DNA of 64,000 bases, taken from an uncultured Pseudomonadales bacterium. Its GTDB lineage: Bacteria > Pseudomonadota > Gammaproteobacteria > Pseudomonadales > CANNCY01. The stretch's first letter is position 1. Every line of letters starts with the position of its first letter. The stretch is taken from NCBI GenBank assembly GCA_947503335.1, contig CANNCY010000004.1, positions 130,305 to 194,304 on the forward strand, in the 5' to 3' direction. Under the pieces are notes generated by a model. It searched no databases, was not told the DNA's origin, and worked only from the letters and a program-made list of their open reading frames with translations. Of this stretch, positions 1 through 11,991 are shown one piece after another. Made by a program: the position numbers and the translations under genes.

Positions 1-220
1 CAACAACCCTGAGCAAGAAGAAGCTCAAGAAATTGTTTCTGTGGATTACGCTGGTCCTGAGTTGGAAGTTGGTTTTAATGTTCAGTATCTTGTCGATGTG
101 CTTGGAGTGCTATCAGAAGATCAGTTGCGTATTACCCTAGCTGATAGCGCTAGCTCTGCTCTCATGGAAGATCCCGAAGATGGTGACTCTGTTTACGTTG
201 TGATGCCAATGCGTCTCTAG
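1..220 (+). CDS. dnaN: DNA polymerase III beta sliding clamp, C-terminal fragment
   Basis: Only the last 72 codons are in the window, reading from base 2 to a TAG at 218-220. The translated end contains FNVQYLVDVLG and finishes with VVMPMRL, which is the characteristic C-terminus of the bacterial sliding clamp (the beta ring that tethers polymerase III to DNA). The following recF starts 22 bases later, giving the classic dnaA-dnaN-recF-gyrB order found beside oriC. The gene is cut by the window edge and is not a pseudogene as far as can be seen. Confidence 0.96.
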   Translation, partial: NNPEQEEAQEIVSVDYAGPELEVGFNVQYLVDVLGVLSEDQLRITLADSASSALMEDPEDGDSVYVVMPMRL

Positions 221-242
221 TGTTTCACTAGTAATCAGTGCT

Positions 243-1328
243 TTGATATCTAATCTAAAAATATCGGCGTTTCGATGTATTCGAAGCGCCGATTTGCGTT
301 TTAATACACCGTTAATTGTTTTTGATGGCAGCAACGGTTCTGGTAAGACATCTCATCTAGAAGCTTTATACGCTTTATCTACTGGTCGATCGTTTCGTTC
401 CAATCGTCACACAACACTTATATCGCATGGTGAATCGAACTTCGTGCTTTTTGCTAAAGGGCAGTTTGGTACCCTTGCTCTGTCTAGAGGTGTTGATAAG
501 GATAGCGCTGATAAAGCGCTTATTAATGGTGTGCCTGCTAAATCTGCGAGCGAGCTATCGCAATCGTTGCCTACAATGCTTATTAACGCTGATACGTTCC
601 GGTTGCTAGAGGATGGCCCTGATATACGCAGGCAGTTTTTTGACTGGGGTGTGTTCCACGTGGAACATCACTTTGTTAACGAGCTAAAAGATTATAAGCG
701 AGCGCTAAAGCAGCGTAATAACCTGCTACGTAAAGGTTATCATGAAGGGTTGCGGAGCACAGAGCAAGCGATTCGCAAGGTCATGATTGAAAAGGGCGAG
801 TCTGTTATGCGGTCTCGCGTGCTATTCTACGAAGCCTTTATAGACAGTTTGAAGCCGTTACTTGATGAGGCTGTCGATATTTTTGGCTTACCTAAACTCA
901 AGCTTCGACTCAAACAAGGCTGGCCAAAATCAACGAATAGTTTTTCTGAAGCGTTAGATTCGTCGTTTCAACGTGACATAGATCGTGGTGCTACAACTGT
1001 GGGGCCGCACCGGTTTGATTTACAGATCGAGCTGGAGCAGGGTGGTGATGCAAAGGATTATCTCTCTAGAGGTCAAACAAAGCGCTTAGCGATTATGCTA
1101 AAACTCGCTCAGTTAGATTTGTTAGCCAAGCAAAGGAGTGAATCGTCGGTCGTTGTTCTGGCAGATGACCTGCCAGCAGAGCTTGATAAGGATCAGTTGG
1201 CGTGGTCGGTTGAAGCTTTAAATCAACGTGCCGACCAGTTGTTCATAACCACCGTTGACGCACGTTCTGTGTTAGAATGTGTGCCAGAGATCGCCAAGAA
1301 GGCGCAAGTGTTCCACGTGGAACATTAA
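243..1328 (+). CDS. recF: DNA replication and repair protein RecF
   Basis: RecF is an SMC-like ATPase that helps load RecA at single-strand gaps with RecO and RecR. The 361-residue protein has the family's usual length. It shows a Walker A motif GSNGSGKT at residues 29-36, an ABC-type signature around SRGQTKR near residue 275 and a Walker B region VVVLADDLPAELD near 300. The chosen start is a TTG; its N-terminus MISNLKISAFRCI matches the usual beginning of the family and no better ATG lies upstream. The peptide VFHVEH occurs twice in the same frame, at residues 137-142 and at the extreme C-terminus 356-361. Both copies are encoded by a parS palindrome, so the repeat is a DNA-level feature. 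The gene sits between dnaN and gyrB. Confidence 0.97.
   Translation: MISNLKISAFRCIRSADLRFNTPLIVFDGSNGSGKTSHLEALYALSTGRSFRSNRHTTLISHGESNFVLFAKGQFGTLALSRGVDKDSADKALINGVPAKSASELSQSLPTMLINADTFRLLEDGPDIRRQFFDWGVFHVEHHFVNELKDYKRALKQRNNLLRKGYHEGLRSTEQAIRKVMIEKGESVMRSRVLFYEAFIDSLKPLLDEAVDIFGLPKLKLRLKQGWPKSTNSFSEALDSSFQRDIDRGATTVGPHRFDLQIELEQGGDAKDYLSRGQTKRLAIMLKLAQLDLLAKQRSESSVVVLADDLPAELDKDQLAWSVEALNQRADQLFITTVDARSVLECVPEIAKKAQVFHVEH
652..667. other. parS centromere site, copy 1 (inside recF)
   Basis: The 16-base sequence TGTTCCACGTGGAACA is a perfect palindrome and fits the bacterial parS consensus TGTTNCACGTGNAACA, which is bound by ParB for origin segregation. Its position close to oriC is where chromosomal parS sites cluster. 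In recF it encodes part of the conserved DWG-FHVE stretch. Confidence 0.9.
1309..1324. other. parS centromere site, copy 2 (3' end of recF)
   Basis: This is an exact second copy of TGTTCCACGTGGAACA, lying 657 bases from copy 1. It forms the last codons of recF, immediately before the TAA. It is in the same reading frame as copy 1 and also encodes VFHVEH. parAB itself is not in the window; in relatives it lies on the other side of dnaA. Confidence 0.9.
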
Positions 1329-1347
1329 AAGAACAAAGATAAGGTAA

Positions 1348-3774
<2,427 letters not shown>

Positions 3775-3799
3775 AACTCTATAAATATCAAGTAGATAC

Positions 3800-3830
3800 A
3801 AAAAAGGCCTGCATACTGCAGGCCTTTTTT
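3800..3830. terminator. Bidirectional terminator between gyrB and glyS
   Basis: The stem GGCCTGCA (3806-3813) pairs with TGCAGGCC (3817-3824) around a 3-base loop. It is flanked by A6 on the left and T6 on the right, so it can stop transcription from both converging genes. Confidence 0.93.
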
Positions 3831-3854
3831 ATTAGGGTTAACTATCAGCAACCT

Positions 3855-5921
3855 TTAGATAGCCAGAGCCTCGATTGCAGCAATATCAACAAACTGCGCG
3901 CGCACAAGCTTAAGCAATGCAAGGCGATTAGCTTTTAAAGCGGCGTCATCGGCATTTACCATCACATCATCAAAGAATGATGAAATGGGCGCCTCAAGTG
4001 CGCTTAGTACTGTCAGGGCGTGCTCGTAATCGCCGTCAGCCTTAGCCTTTGACAGCTCAGAACTACTTGCGTTGATTGCGTCATAAAGGGCTGCTTCAGC
4101 AGACTCTACAAATAAACTAGCAGTAACATCGCCAATATCGGTATCTGCCTTTTCTAGGATATTCTTAACACGCTTATTATTATTGGCTAATGAACTAGCT
4201 GCGTCTGATTTAGCAAATTGAGATACCGCTGCTAAACGGTTACTAAAATCTAAGGGTGCAGTACAGCCAGTTTCTGCCACGGCAATGAAGGTTTCAGTAG
4301 AGTAACCCTGGTCTTGTGACCAAGCGCGTAGGCGTTCAATTACGTACTCAATCACCTTACTGTGGGTGGCACTGGGTACCTCAAGTACGCCATCAAACCC
4401 TTCAAGCGCCTTAGCAACCAAAGTATTTAGATCAAATGGTAGCGCCTTCTCGATTAGAATACGCAAGATACCTAATGAAGCGCGGCGTAACGCAAAGGGG
4501 TCTTTACTACCCGTAGGAAACTGCTCAATGGCAAAGATCCCGCAAAGTGTATCAAGACGATCAGCTAACGCTAAGGCAATTGAGGTGGTCGAGTTAGGCA
4601 ATGCATCGCCAGCAAATGCCGGCCAATAATGTTGCTCTAGTGCCTCCGCAACATCGGCATCGTAGCCTTCTGCGGTAGCATAGTAACGACCCATAATGCC
4701 CTGAAGATCAGGAAATTCAGTTACCATCTCTGACACAAGGTCGCTCTTACAAACCTGTGCAGCATCTTGAGCTTTAGAAGATGAGCCGTCTATGGCGTCT
4801 GCTATAAAGCCTGCCAACTTCGCAATACGTTGTGTCTTGTCGTATACCGTACCAAGCTTGGCTTGAAAAACGATCTTCTTAAGACGATCAACATTGCCTT
4901 TCAATGATTGCTTCAAGTCGGTGTCATAGAAGAACTTAGCATCGGCAAGACGAGGGCGAATTACACGCTCATTACCTTCGATAACCGCTTGAGGATTGGT
5001 GCTTTCAATATTCGATAACGTGATAAAGTTGGGCATTAAAGCGCCTTTGTTATCGACCAAGTGAAAGTACTTCTGGTGTTCTTTCATCGATGAAACTAGC
5101 GACTCACTAGGCACCGTCAAAAACTCTTGATCAAAAGAACCGCCAAGCCCAATGGGCCATTCAACTAAACCCGTAACCTCGTCTAATAGAGCGTCGTCTA
5201 TCACTGCATTACCACCCAGTGAGGTAGCCACAGACTTAACTTCAGCGCTTATCTTGTCTTGTCTATCGCCGTAGTGAGCGATTACTTTGTTATCTAAAAG
5301 TTGCTGTTCGTATGACGCGGGCGAGTCAATTTTAATGGCATCGCTACCATGAACTCGATGCCCACGAGAGATACGATCGGCGCATAAATCAAGAACGTTA
5401 AGCGGTAGTACGTCGTCGCCCCATAAGGCAACAAGCCAGTGGGCAGGGCGCACAAACTCGGCGCGCTTAGCGCCCCAACGCATGCGTTTTGCGATAGGCA
5501 GTTTCGATAATGACTCATCTACAATTGCGCCAATCAACGATTCAGTAGACGCACCGGCTGTATGTACAACAAACCCCAATCGCGGGCCTTTAGGCGAGTC
5601 GACGTGATCTAGTTGATCAACCGTTAAACCCAAACCTCGAGCAAAGCCCTGTGCTGCTTTAGTTGGGTTGCCATCGGCGTCAAATGCTGCCGCAACCGCT
5701 GGCCCAAGCTTTTGACTTGAAGTGTCGGCTTGCTGCTCGTCTAGCGCTTTAATGAAAATCGCTAAACGACGTGGCGAAGCAAACGAACGAACCTCGCCAA
5801 AATTCAAATTAGCCTGTTCTAAACCGTTAACGATGCCTTTAGAAAAAGCATTTGATAACGCTTTTAATGACTTGGGTGGCAGTTCTTCTGTGCCCAGCTC
5901 AATAAGTAAATCTTTGGCCAT
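3855..5921 (-). CDS. glyS: Glycyl-tRNA synthetase beta subunit
   Basis: This is the large subunit of the bacterial alpha2beta2 glycyl-tRNA synthetase, which charges tRNA-Gly in the cytoplasm. The 688-residue protein begins with AKDLLIELGTEELPPKSL, the hallmark N-terminus of GlyS. It has the HD-like SMKEHQKYFHL region and the anticodon-binding C-terminal part. Its start codon overlaps the glyQ stop by one base (TAATG), which suggests translational coupling and equal subunit production. It ends at the terminator shared with gyrB. Confidence 0.98.
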   Translation of the reverse strand: MAKDLLIELGTEELPPKSLKALSNAFSKGIVNGLEQANLNFGEVRSFASPRRLAIFIKALDEQQADTSSQKLGPAVAAAFDADGNPTKAAQGFARGLGLTVDQLDHVDSPKGPRLGFVVHTAGASTESLIGAIVDESLSKLPIAKRMRWGAKRAEFVRPAHWLVALWGDDVLPLNVLDLCADRISRGHRVHGSDAIKIDSPASYEQQLLDNKVIAHYGDRQDKISAEVKSVATSLGGNAVIDDALLDEVTGLVEWPIGLGGSFDQEFLTVPSESLVSSMKEHQKYFHLVDNKGALMPNFITLSNIESTNPQAVIEGNERVIRPRLADAKFFYDTDLKQSLKGNVDRLKKIVFQAKLGTVYDKTQRIAKLAGFIADAIDGSSSKAQDAAQVCKSDLVSEMVTEFPDLQGIMGRYYATAEGYDADVAEALEQHYWPAFAGDALPNSTTSIALALADRLDTLCGIFAIEQFPTGSKDPFALRRASLGILRILIEKALPFDLNTLVAKALEGFDGVLEVPSATHSKVIEYVIERLRAWSQDQGYSTETFIAVAETGCTAPLDFSNRLAAVSQFAKSDAASSLANNNKRVKNILEKADTDIGDVTASLFVESAEAALYDAINASSSELSKAKADGDYEHALTVLSALEAPISSFFDDVMVNADDAALKANRLALLKLVRAQFVDIAAIEALAI

Positions 5922-6856
5922 TATTGATCACCCTTTAATACTTGCTCACGAATAGCCTCGTCAGCTAATGGAAACCCAAGTGCCTTACGCTTGTTGTAGT
6001 AGCCTTCTGCTACTAATTTGGCGAGCGTTCTAACCCGTAATATAAAGCGTTGACGCTCGGTAACAGATATAGCGTGACGCGCATCCAATAGGTTAAATGC
6101 ATGCGAGGCTTTCATGACTAGCTCGTAAGCCGGTAACGGTAAGTCGGCTTCAATCAGTTTGTTACAGTCAGCTTCGTATTGGTCAAATGCGTTGAACAGA
6201 AAATCGACATTAGCGTGTTCAAAGTTGTATGCCGACATTTCTACTTCGTTTTGGTGGAATACATCACCATAGGTAACGACGCCGTTAGGCCCTTCAGACC
6301 AAACAAGGTCATAGCCATTGTCTACGCCCTGCAAATACATAGCGATACGCTCAAGGCCGTAGGTGATCTCTCCAGTTACAGGGAAACACTCTAAACCACC
6401 AACCTGTTGAAAGTAGGTAAACTGAGTGACTTCCATGCCATTAAGCCATACTTCCCAACCAAGGCCCCAGGCCCCAAGAGTTGGTGATTCCCAGTTATCT
6501 TCTACAAAGCGGATATCGTGTTCGGCAACGTCGATACCAATGGCAGCTAATGAACCGAGATATAGCTCTTGGATATTGTCTGGAGACGGCTTTAACGCAA
6601 CCTGAAACTGATAGTAGTGCTGAAAACGGTTAGGGTTTTCGCCATAGCGACCGTCAGTTGGACGGCGCGAAGGCTGCACATAAGCTGCGTTCCAGTTTTC
6701 AGGACCGATCGATCTCAAAAACGTTGCTGGGTGAAAGGTGCCCGCACCTACCTCCATGTCGAGAGGTTGAAGTACTGAGCAACCATGCTCTGCCCAATAT
6801 TCTTGAAGGGCAAGAATCAGGCCTTGAAAAGTTTTTACGTTGGGTTTATTCGCCAC
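5921..6856 (-). CDS. glyQ: Glycyl-tRNA synthetase alpha subunit
   Basis: This is the catalytic class II core of the tetrameric glycyl-tRNA synthetase, forming glycyl-adenylate and charging tRNA-Gly with GlyS. The 311-residue protein starts [18 protein letters not shown] and contains [12 protein letters not shown], the class II motif region [17 protein letters not shown] and [12 protein letters not shown], all highly conserved in GlyQ. It is first in the glyQ-glyS operon. Its start lies about 100 bases from the divergent acyltransferase gene, so the operon promoter should lie in 6857-6953. Confidence 0.98.
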   Translation of the reverse strand: MANKPNVKTFQGLILALQEYWAEHGCSVLQPLDMEVGAGTFHPATFLRSIGPENWNAAYVQPSRRPTDGRYGENPNRFQHYYQFQVALKPSPDNIQELYLGSLAAIGIDVAEHDIRFVEDNWESPTLGAWGLGWEVWLNGMEVTQFTYFQQVGGLECFPVTGEITYGLERIAMYLQGVDNGYDLVWSEGPNGVVTYGDVFHQNEVEMSAYNFEHANVDFLFNAFDQYEADCNKLIEADLPLPAYELVMKASHAFNLLDARHAISVTERQRFILRVRTLAKLVAEGYYNKRKALGFPLADEAIREQVLKGDQ

Positions 6857-6953
6857 GGTAATTACACTCTTGGTCGTATGGCAGTTTGAAACCTGTCATT
6901 ATAAGGGGCATTGAGCCAAAATGCTTTGTAAAACTTCAACTCTAAGGGTATTC

Positions 6954-7832
6954 ATGGCAATCAGCGACCATATTGTTCCGGTATTGATTAAGGCTAGTGC
7001 CAAGCTGCCATTTCATTGGTTACGCGCTATGGGGCGAGCCATGGGTGGGCGGGTAGCTAACGGCAACTCAAAAATGGTGCAAATAACCCGAAAGAACATC
7101 GAAACCTGTTTGCCACACCTTACTAAAGTCGAACAGCAACAATTGGTAGTCGATAGTATCAAGCATACATCGATGATCGCCTTCGAGATGGGGTCAATAT
7201 GGCAACGATCACCAGAATGGATGATGAACAAGATTGAGTCAGTCGAGGGGATAGAATATTTTAATGAAGCCATTAAAAGCGAACAGGGGTTAATTTTGAT
7301 TTGCCCACACCTAGGCAACTGGGAAGTGGCAAATTACTGGGTGTCTACAATAACACCTATTACAGCACTGTTCGCGCCACCTAAATCAAAGATAATGAAT
7401 GACATGATAAAGGCGGCAAGAGAGAAGACTGGGTCAAAACTGGTGCCAACTAACCGAAAGGGAGTTGCAGCACTATTAAAAGCGTTAAAGCAGGGAGAGA
7501 CAATCGGTATTCTGCCTGACCAGTTGCCCAAAGAAGGTAGTGGTGTGTATGCAGACTTTATGGGTCATACGTCGTACACAATGACTTTGGTGAACACGAT
7601 GGCCGCTAAGACTGGGGCTAATATGTTAACCATAACTGCACTACGTACCGACACAGGTTTTAGAATAGTGCTTGAGCCATTTAAGCCAAAAGCAATACCT
7701 GAAAACAGAGAAGCCTGGGTTGCCGAAATGAATCAGGCAGTAGCCAAATTAATAATGCACGCACCAGAGCAGTACCAATGGGAGTACAAACGCTTTAGAC
7801 GATTACCTGATGGTACAAGCCTATACAATTAA
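6954..7832 (+). CDS. LpxL/HtrB-family lipid A biosynthesis acyltransferase
   Basis: The protein resembles the membrane-associated LpxL/LpxM/HtrB acyltransferases that add a secondary acyl chain to lipid A at the inner membrane. It shows the H-X4-E catalytic motif as PHLGNWE and the downstream ILPDQLPKEGSGVYADFMG block of the family. The ATG at 6954 was chosen (292 aa) because AAGGG lies 5 bases upstream and the N-terminus then matches the short pseudomonad-type proteins. An ATG at 6921 would add 11 residues. A gene of this family next to glyQ is also known in Pseudomonas. Which acyl chain and position it serves cannot be told from sequence. Confidence 0.88.
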   Translation: MAISDHIVPVLIKASAKLPFHWLRAMGRAMGGRVANGNSKMVQITRKNIETCLPHLTKVEQQQLVVDSIKHTSMIAFEMGSIWQRSPEWMMNKIESVEGIEYFNEAIKSEQGLILICPHLGNWEVANYWVSTITPITALFAPPKSKIMNDMIKAAREKTGSKLVPTNRKGVAALLKALKQGETIGILPDQLPKEGSGVYADFMGHTSYTMTLVNTMAAKTGANMLTITALRTDTGFRIVLEPFKPKAIPENREAWVAEMNQAVAKLIMHAPEQYQWEYKRFRRLPDGTSLYN

Positions 7833-7833
7833 A

Positions 7834-9282
7834 TTAGCTGCGCCAAAAAGTCGGGCTAAACAAAACGACCAGTGTAAAAACTTCTAGACGCCCAAGTAAC
7901 ATTGCAAAACTAAGTAACCATTTGGCAACGTCATTAATGTTGCCATAATGTGCTGCAACATCCCCAAGACCCGGGCCTAGATTATTTAGGCAGGCAGCTA
8001 CTGCAGAGAACGCAGTTTCAAAGTTTAATCCTGAAAAAAGCATCGCTAGTAGCAACATTAAGAACGCGGCAAAGTAGGCTGCAATAAAACCCCATACCGC
8101 TTCTGTAACTCTGGGTGCTACTGCACGCTTACCAAGCTTAACAGGAATCACTGCATTGGGGTGTACCAACTGAACAACTTCGCGCAGTGCTTGGCGCCAA
8201 ACAAGCAATACACGAATACATTTCATGCCACCGCCGGTCGATCCTGCACAACCGCCCGCAAAAGCTAAAAAGAAAATCGCCCAAGGCAGGCCCTGAGGCC
8301 ATTGACTAAAATTCTCAGTGGCAAAACCGGTGGTAGTACCTATTGATACCACAGTGAAAACGCCGTGAATCCAAGCATCTTCTGCAGAGAGAACACCTGA
8401 TCTAGATAGTACGAATACTGTTAAAATACAGCCTGTGATAATCAAGAAGAAATAAAATTTAGCTTCACTGTCGTGAAGATAGTGACGCAGTGTTTTGTTG
8501 CGCCATGCAAAAAAATGCAGCGCAAAATTGATGCCTGACGCCAACATAAAAAACGTAGCTATCAATACAATTAGATTGTTATCAAAAAAACCTAAGCTAG
8601 CATCGTGCGTCGAGAAACCACCGATAGCAACAGTGCTGTAAGCATGACAAATTGCATCAAACACTGACATTCCTGCTGCCCAATAGGCGAACGCGCAGGT
8701 TGCAGTAAGGCTAAAATAAATAACAAATAAGCTTTTAGCAGTTTCAGTAATTCGAGGGGTAAGCTTATTATCTTTTACGGGGCCAGGGGTCTCAGCACGA
8801 TATAACTGCATACCACCAATACCTAGCATCGGCAAAATAGCAACGGCGATTACAATGATACCGATACCGCCAAACCATTGAAGCTGTTGACGATAATACA
8901 ACAGTGATTTTGGTAGCGAGTCTAAGCCTGTTAAAACCGTGGCTCCGGTCGTTGTTAGACCTGACATACTTTCAAACACGGCATCAGTAATACCGACATT
9001 AAGTGCGCTAGAAAAGTAGAAAGGCAAAGAACCAAAGCTACCGAGTACAAACCAGAACATTGCGGTGATCAAAAAGCCATCGCGTGTACGCAGATCAGAA
9101 CGGTATCTTCTGGTAGGTAGCCAAAGGCTAAAGCCTGTACCTAAGGTAATGATGAATGCTTGAAGAAAAATATCGATCGAACCATCATTATAAAGATGCG
9201 AAACCACCATTGGCGGTAACATCGTTAGACTAAAAACAGCAAGTAGCGTACCTAGAATGCGAGCGATCAATTGCGGGTGCAT
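7834..9282 (-). CDS. trkH: Trk potassium uptake channel TrkH
   Basis: TrkH is the K+-translocating inner-membrane subunit of the Trk system. The 482-residue protein is strongly hydrophobic with about ten membrane segments and carries four K+-channel-like pore repeats, including GLTTTGATVLTG, YSTVAIGGFSTHD, SIGTTTGFATENF and CLNNLGPGLGD. STGGGMKCIRVLLV is a conserved TrkH element. It lies 2 bases after trkA and is the last gene of the def-fmt-rsmB-trkA-trkH operon. Its stop is 1 base from the end of the converging acyltransferase gene, and no terminator is visible between them. Confidence 0.97.
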   Translation of the reverse strand: MHPQLIARILGTLLAVFSLTMLPPMVVSHLYNDGSIDIFLQAFIITLGTGFSLWLPTRRYRSDLRTRDGFLITAMFWFVLGSFGSLPFYFSSALNVGITDAVFESMSGLTTTGATVLTGLDSLPKSLLYYRQQLQWFGGIGIIVIAVAILPMLGIGGMQLYRAETPGPVKDNKLTPRITETAKSLFVIYFSLTATCAFAYWAAGMSVFDAICHAYSTVAIGGFSTHDASLGFFDNNLIVLIATFFMLASGINFALHFFAWRNKTLRHYLHDSEAKFYFFLIITGCILTVFVLSRSGVLSAEDAWIHGVFTVVSIGTTTGFATENFSQWPQGLPWAIFFLAFAGGCAGSTGGGMKCIRVLLVWRQALREVVQLVHPNAVIPVKLGKRAVAPRVTEAVWGFIAAYFAAFLMLLLAMLFSGLNFETAFSAVAACLNNLGPGLGDVAAHYGNINDVAKWLLSFAMLLGRLEVFTLVVLFSPTFWRS

Positions 9283-9284
9283 AA

Positions 9285-10673
9285 TTAAAAGTAACCTAGG
9301 TTAACAGCGAATAGTTTTTCAATCTGTCGCACCATGCGCTTATCGACAACGAACATAATAAGATGGTCGTTAGACTCGACCAGAGTATCGTGATGAGCAA
9401 TGATAACTTCACTATCTTCGTCAGTTTCGCGAACTATTGCACCAATAGTAGTGCCAGGTGGTAGCGAAATTTGCTCGATACGTTTACCGACAACTTTAGA
9501 GCTTTTTTCATCGCCAACGGCGATAACCTCAAGTGCTTCTGCTGCGCCACGGCGTAGACTATGTACGTTAACAAATGTGCCGGCACGAACTTTGGTTAAC
9601 AGTGAGCCAATTGTGATCTGCTGAGGAGAGATTGCAATATCAATCTCGCCACCTTGAATCAGATCAACAAATTCTGGTTTGTTAATTAGCGTCAATACCT
9701 TATGGCAGCCCATACGCTTAGCCAGCATAGACGACATAATGTTAGCTTCGTCTGAATTGGTTAAAGCAATAAATACGTCGGTTTTCTCGATGTTTTCTTC
9801 AAGCAATAGCTCGCGATCGGCAGCGTTGCCTTGCAACACTATTGTGTTATTAAGTTCATCAGATAACTCGAGACAACGATCTCGAGAGTACTCGATAAGT
9901 TTTACTTGGTAATCATTTTCAATAGCCTTTGCTAAGCGACCACCGATATTGCCGCCGCCAACGATGGTGATCTTCTTGTAGGGCTTATCAAGGCGTCTTA
10001 GTTCACTCATTACCGCCATAATGTTGTACGACGCTGCAATGAAAAACACTTCGTCATCGACTTCGATGACAGTATCACCTTCAGGAATAATAGGTTTGTT
10101 TTTACGAAAGATGGCCGCTACACGGGTATCAATCTTAGGCATGTGCTCGCGTAAGGCTCGTAGTTGTTTGCCTACGAGCGGGCCATCATGATAGGCCTTT
10201 ACTGCAACTAGCTGCACCTTGCCCTCTGCAAAATCTAATACTTGCAAAGAACCAGGATGTTCAATTAAACGTTTTACATGGTTCGTAACAAGCTGCTCGG
10301 GTGCAATAAATAAATCAATGCCAAAACCACCGTCGCCAACTAGTTCGTGTTTGCGCGAAACATAATTAGCAGATCGAACACGCGCTATCTTTGTGGGTGT
10401 ACTATAAAGTGTGTGAGCAATTTGGCAGGCAATCATGTTGATCTCATCGCTAGAGGTAACGGCGATAAGTAGTTCGGCATCTTCTATGCCTGCTTGCTCT
10501 AAGACGTTAGGGTGCGAGCCCATACCACTAATGGTGCCAATATCAAGACGATCTCTTAGTTCACGAAGGCGCACTTCATCGATATCAATAACTGTGATGT
10601 CAGAATCTTCTGAGGCTAGACTAGCTGCGAGAGTGCCACCTACTTGACCACCACCGAGAATAATAATCTTCAT
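9285..10673 (-). CDS. trkA: Trk system potassium uptake regulator TrkA
   Basis: TrkA is the cytoplasmic NAD(H)-binding gating subunit that forms a ring on TrkH. The 462-residue protein has the family's duplicated RCK architecture. The first Rossmann motif is KIIILGGGQVGGTLA at the N-terminus and the second is KITIVGGGNIGGRLA near residue 233. Each is followed by a TrkA-C ligand-binding domain. Placement between rsmB (22 bases upstream) and trkH (2 bases downstream) matches the known gammaproteobacterial order. Confidence 0.98.
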   Translation of the reverse strand: MKIIILGGGQVGGTLAASLASEDSDITVIDIDEVRLRELRDRLDIGTISGMGSHPNVLEQAGIEDAELLIAVTSSDEINMIACQIAHTLYSTPTKIARVRSANYVSRKHELVGDGGFGIDLFIAPEQLVTNHVKRLIEHPGSLQVLDFAEGKVQLVAVKAYHDGPLVGKQLRALREHMPKIDTRVAAIFRKNKPIIPEGDTVIEVDDEVFFIAASYNIMAVMSELRRLDKPYKKITIVGGGNIGGRLAKAIENDYQVKLIEYSRDRCLELSDELNNTIVLQGNAADRELLLEENIEKTDVFIALTNSDEANIMSSMLAKRMGCHKVLTLINKPEFVDLIQGGEIDIAISPQQITIGSLLTKVRAGTFVNVHSLRRGAAEALEVIAVGDEKSSKVVGKRIEQISLPPGTTIGAIVRETDEDSEVIIAHHDTLVESNDHLIMFVVDKRMVRQIEKLFAVNLGYF

Positions 10674-10695
10674 CTTTTGCTGCCGTATTCTTGTC

Positions 10696-11991
10696 TTATT
10701 GCTTTTTAATTAACGCGTAAAAAAAGCCGTCGTGGCTTAGGTCGTCTCCGGCAAATAATTGCCATCCTGCACCCGTGTCGACACCATTTGACAAGCATAT
10801 CGGCACTAAAAGGGCATCTTGGTGCAAGTTTAAAAAAGATTCAATCACTTTATGGTTTTCTCTGGGTAGGGTAGAGCAGGTTGCATAAAGTAAATGGCCG
10901 CCAGATTTAAGCGCTTGCCACAGATTGGCCAATATCTTTTGTTGCAGCGTCGACAGCGCAGCTATATCGTCAGGCTGACGTAGCTGTTTGATATCAGGGT
11001 GGCGTCTTATAACGCCAGTTGCGCTGCAAGGAACGTCAGCCAGAATAGAGTCATATAGTTGGTCGCTAGCAAAATCGTATTCACTGATATCTGCACATAA
11101 TAGTGTCGCCTGCTTGCCGCAGCGATCTAGGTTTTCTTGTACACGCTGAAGCCGTTTTGAATCGATATCTACAGCGGTTACCTCAATATCCTGTGCCTGT
11201 TCCAGCAAAGCACAGGTTTTACCGCCCGGTGCAGCGCAAGCGTCTAATACCTTTGTATTATCGCCAACTGGTAAAAGACGACTAGCCAGTTGTGCGGCTT
11301 CATCTTGTACAGAAAATGCACCCGCACTAAAGCCAGGAATACAGTGCACATCAGTGGGGGTATCTAAAACCAAAGCAGTGTCACAAAGTGGCGACTGCGA
11401 CGATGCAATTCCTGCCTCTGTGAGCTTAGACTGGGCATCATTAACTGTGTGATGAGACAGGTTAACCCGCAACGTCATTGGTGCCTGAGTGTTATTAGCA
11501 TCAAATATATTATCTGCACGATTAGGCCAAGCCTTTTTAATCATACCCACCAGCCAGTCAGGGTGAGCGGTAGTAAAGCGATCTTGAGCGCTTAATTGGT
11601 TGGCTAAAGAAGAGTGTTGAGAAGCAACCTTACGCAGTACGGCATTGATAAACCCTTTTGCCCAGCGCTTTTTGTTGGGTGCTATTTCGGTATATTCGTT
11701 AACTACTGCATGTGCTGGTCGTTGTAGCTCTGCTAATTCATAACAACCTAGAAGCAACAGCGAATAGATATCTAAGTCTTTGCTGCGTAAAGGTTTTTCT
11801 ATTACCTGAGATAATATTAAAGAAAGTCGAGGCTCAAACCGCAAAGAGCCGTAACTTAATTGGGCAACAAGCGAACGGTCATCGGGTGATGCTTTAGATT
11901 GGGCATTACTCAAGCTAGCGGTGAGCGACTCACCCCCCTTGATAACTTGCAAAACCGCTTTCGCGGCAAGTGCCCGTGGGTTAAGAGTCAA
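10696..11991 (-). CDS. rsmB: 16S rRNA m5C967 methyltransferase RsmB
   Basis: RsmB (Sun/Fmu) uses S-adenosylmethionine to methylate C967 of 16S rRNA. The 431-residue protein has an N-terminal NusB-like RNA-binding domain (residues about 1-130) and a C-terminal Rossmann methyltransferase. SAM motif I reads VLDACAAPGGKTCALLE. Motif IV, LADVPCSATGVIRRHPDIK, carries the PC cysteine, and the second catalytic cysteine is in LLYATCSTLPRENHKVI. Its start overlaps the fmt stop by 11 bases, indicating tight coupling in the def-fmt-rsmB-trkA-trkH operon. Confidence 0.98.
   Translation of the reverse strand: MTLNPRALAAKAVLQVIKGGESLTASLSNAQSKASPDDRSLVAQLSYGSLRFEPRLSLILSQVIEKPLRSKDLDIYSLLLLGCYELAELQRPAHAVVNEYTEIAPNKKRWAKGFINAVLRKVASQHSSLANQLSAQDRFTTAHPDWLVGMIKKAWPNRADNIFDANNTQAPMTLRVNLSHHTVNDAQSKLTEAGIASSQSPLCDTALVLDTPTDVHCIPGFSAGAFSVQDEAAQLASRLLPVGDNTKVLDACAAPGGKTCALLEQAQDIEVTAVDIDSKRLQRVQENLDRCGKQATLLCADISEYDFASDQLYDSILADVPCSATGVIRRHPDIKQLRQPDDIAALSTLQQKILANLWQALKSGGHLLYATCSTLPRENHKVIESFLNLHQDALLVPICLSNGVDTGAGWQLFAGDDLSHDGFFYALIKKQ

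Noticed and set aside
651-668. Repeated peptide VFHVEH in RecF as a protein repeat
   Set aside because: Both copies are exact parS palindromes at the DNA level; the peptide repeat is explained by that.
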